Source: JAEELC01 sp963605425
GTDB taxonomy: Bacteria > Bacillota_I > Bacilli_A > Acholeplasmatales > Anaeroplasmataceae
NCBI GenBank assembly: GCA_963605425.1
Contig: CAVCUQ010000034.1
Coordinates: forward strand, 1 to 14,737
DNA length: 14,737 nucleotides
Direction of reading: 5' to 3'
Within the stretch, counting starts at the first letter, position 1, and each line of letters starts with the position of its first letter. This document shows, piece by piece, positions 14,503-14,737 of the stretch. Made by a program: the position numbers and the translations under genes. The notes below the pieces were generated by a model that was not told the DNA's origin, did no database searches, and saw nothing but the letters and a program-made list of their open reading frames with translations.

Positions 14503-14535
14503 AAGTTATACCTCCTAAACTTTATATTACTAAAG

Positions 14536-14571
14536 CAATTTCATTATATCAATTTCATTTCTGCAAGTCAA
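14536..14571 (-). promoter_or_regulatory. immR promoter with overlapping direct repeats
   Basis: The -35 is TTGACT (14566-14571), followed by a 17-bp spacer and a -10 TATAAT (14543-14548). Two direct repeats of ATGAAATTG (14536-14544 and 14550-14558, 14 bp apart) overlap the -10, as expected for an autoregulatory operator. Confidence 0.85.
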
Positions 14572-14600
14572 CGCATTTACTTAATTAAATTTCTTTTTTT

Positions 14601-14620
14601 GCAATTTTATCTAAAATCGC
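14601..14620. promoter_or_regulatory. Inverted-repeat operator candidate
   Basis: GCAATTTTA and TAAAATCGC form 9-bp arms with one mismatch, around TC. The half-site GCAATTT also occurs at the immR -10 (14535-14541), so both may bind the ImmR protein. Confidence 0.5.
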
Positions 14621-14649
14621 ATTTTGTATTGTAATAAAACGTTAAAAAT

Positions 14650-14678
14650 TTGCACATAAACTAAATGAACACTATTAT
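14650..14678 (+). promoter_or_regulatory. Possible divergent promoter at the right edge
   Basis: TTGCAC (14650-14655), a 17-bp spacer and TATTAT (14673-14678) point rightward out of the window. The -35 match is partial (TTG only), so confidence is low. No gene start is seen before the window ends. Confidence 0.35.
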
Positions 14679-14737
14679 TTATTGTAAGCACATTTGATGA
14701 GCACTCTATAAAAAACCACCATTTTTTGAGATAATTT

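Overview
The window is strongly AT-rich and nearly all genes lie on the minus strand. They have Gram-positive-type ribosome binding sites (AGGAGG/AGGTGA), Bacillota-style -35/-10 promoters and intrinsic terminators. Tryptophan is encoded by TGG and TGA works as a stop, so the standard code applies. Large LRR_5 (BspA-type) proteins, Sel1 repeats, a DUF4143 ATPase, an S-box-type leader and an ImmR/ImmA pair together suggest a gut or host-associated low-GC Bacillota (Erysipelotrichia/Bacilli-like). The species cannot be named from this.

Layout from left to right, with genes read right to left. (1) 238-1533 is an AAA ATPase/DUF4143 gene; its promoter sits between two copies of a 34-bp element. 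(2) 1804-2037 is a small zinc-ribbon protein with a terminator. (3) 2268-3472 is an operon of a 58-aa helical protein, a macrodomain protein and an ASCH-like protein, behind a leader with three adjacent hairpins. (4) 3755-7547 is one long BspA-type LRR gene now split in two by an apparent one-base A insertion. (5) 7620-9774 holds an unrecognised 237-aa gene and, upstream, an LRR_5/alpha-beta-hydrolase fusion. This pair is controlled by a compact SAM-I (S-box)-like riboswitch that lacks P4 and has a consensus promoter, antiterminator and terminator. (6) 10056-10769 is a six-repeat Sel1 protein. (7) 10800-11480 is non-coding or decayed. (8) 11480-14502 looks like the remains of an integrative element: a serine-recombinase C-terminal scrap, an orphan BECR-type toxin with a putative immunity gene, a DUF4417 gene with one in-frame stop, a small hydrophobic peptide next to a plus-strand small-RNA candidate, and an immA-immR pair with a consensus promoter and repeated operator-like motifs.

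The most notable signal is the riboswitch at 9804-9956. The SAM-I core (AUCAAGAG, P2 with a kink-turn-like bend, P3 with the AA bulge opposite UG, and the P2-loop pseudoknot) is all visible, but P4 is missing. The regulated gene is not a methionine or SAM gene; it is a leucine-rich-repeat esterase-like fusion. Other strong points are the one-base split of the BspA gene, the duplicated element around the ATPase promoter, and the orphan toxin cassette. All assignments come from reading the sequence and remembered family features; no search was run.
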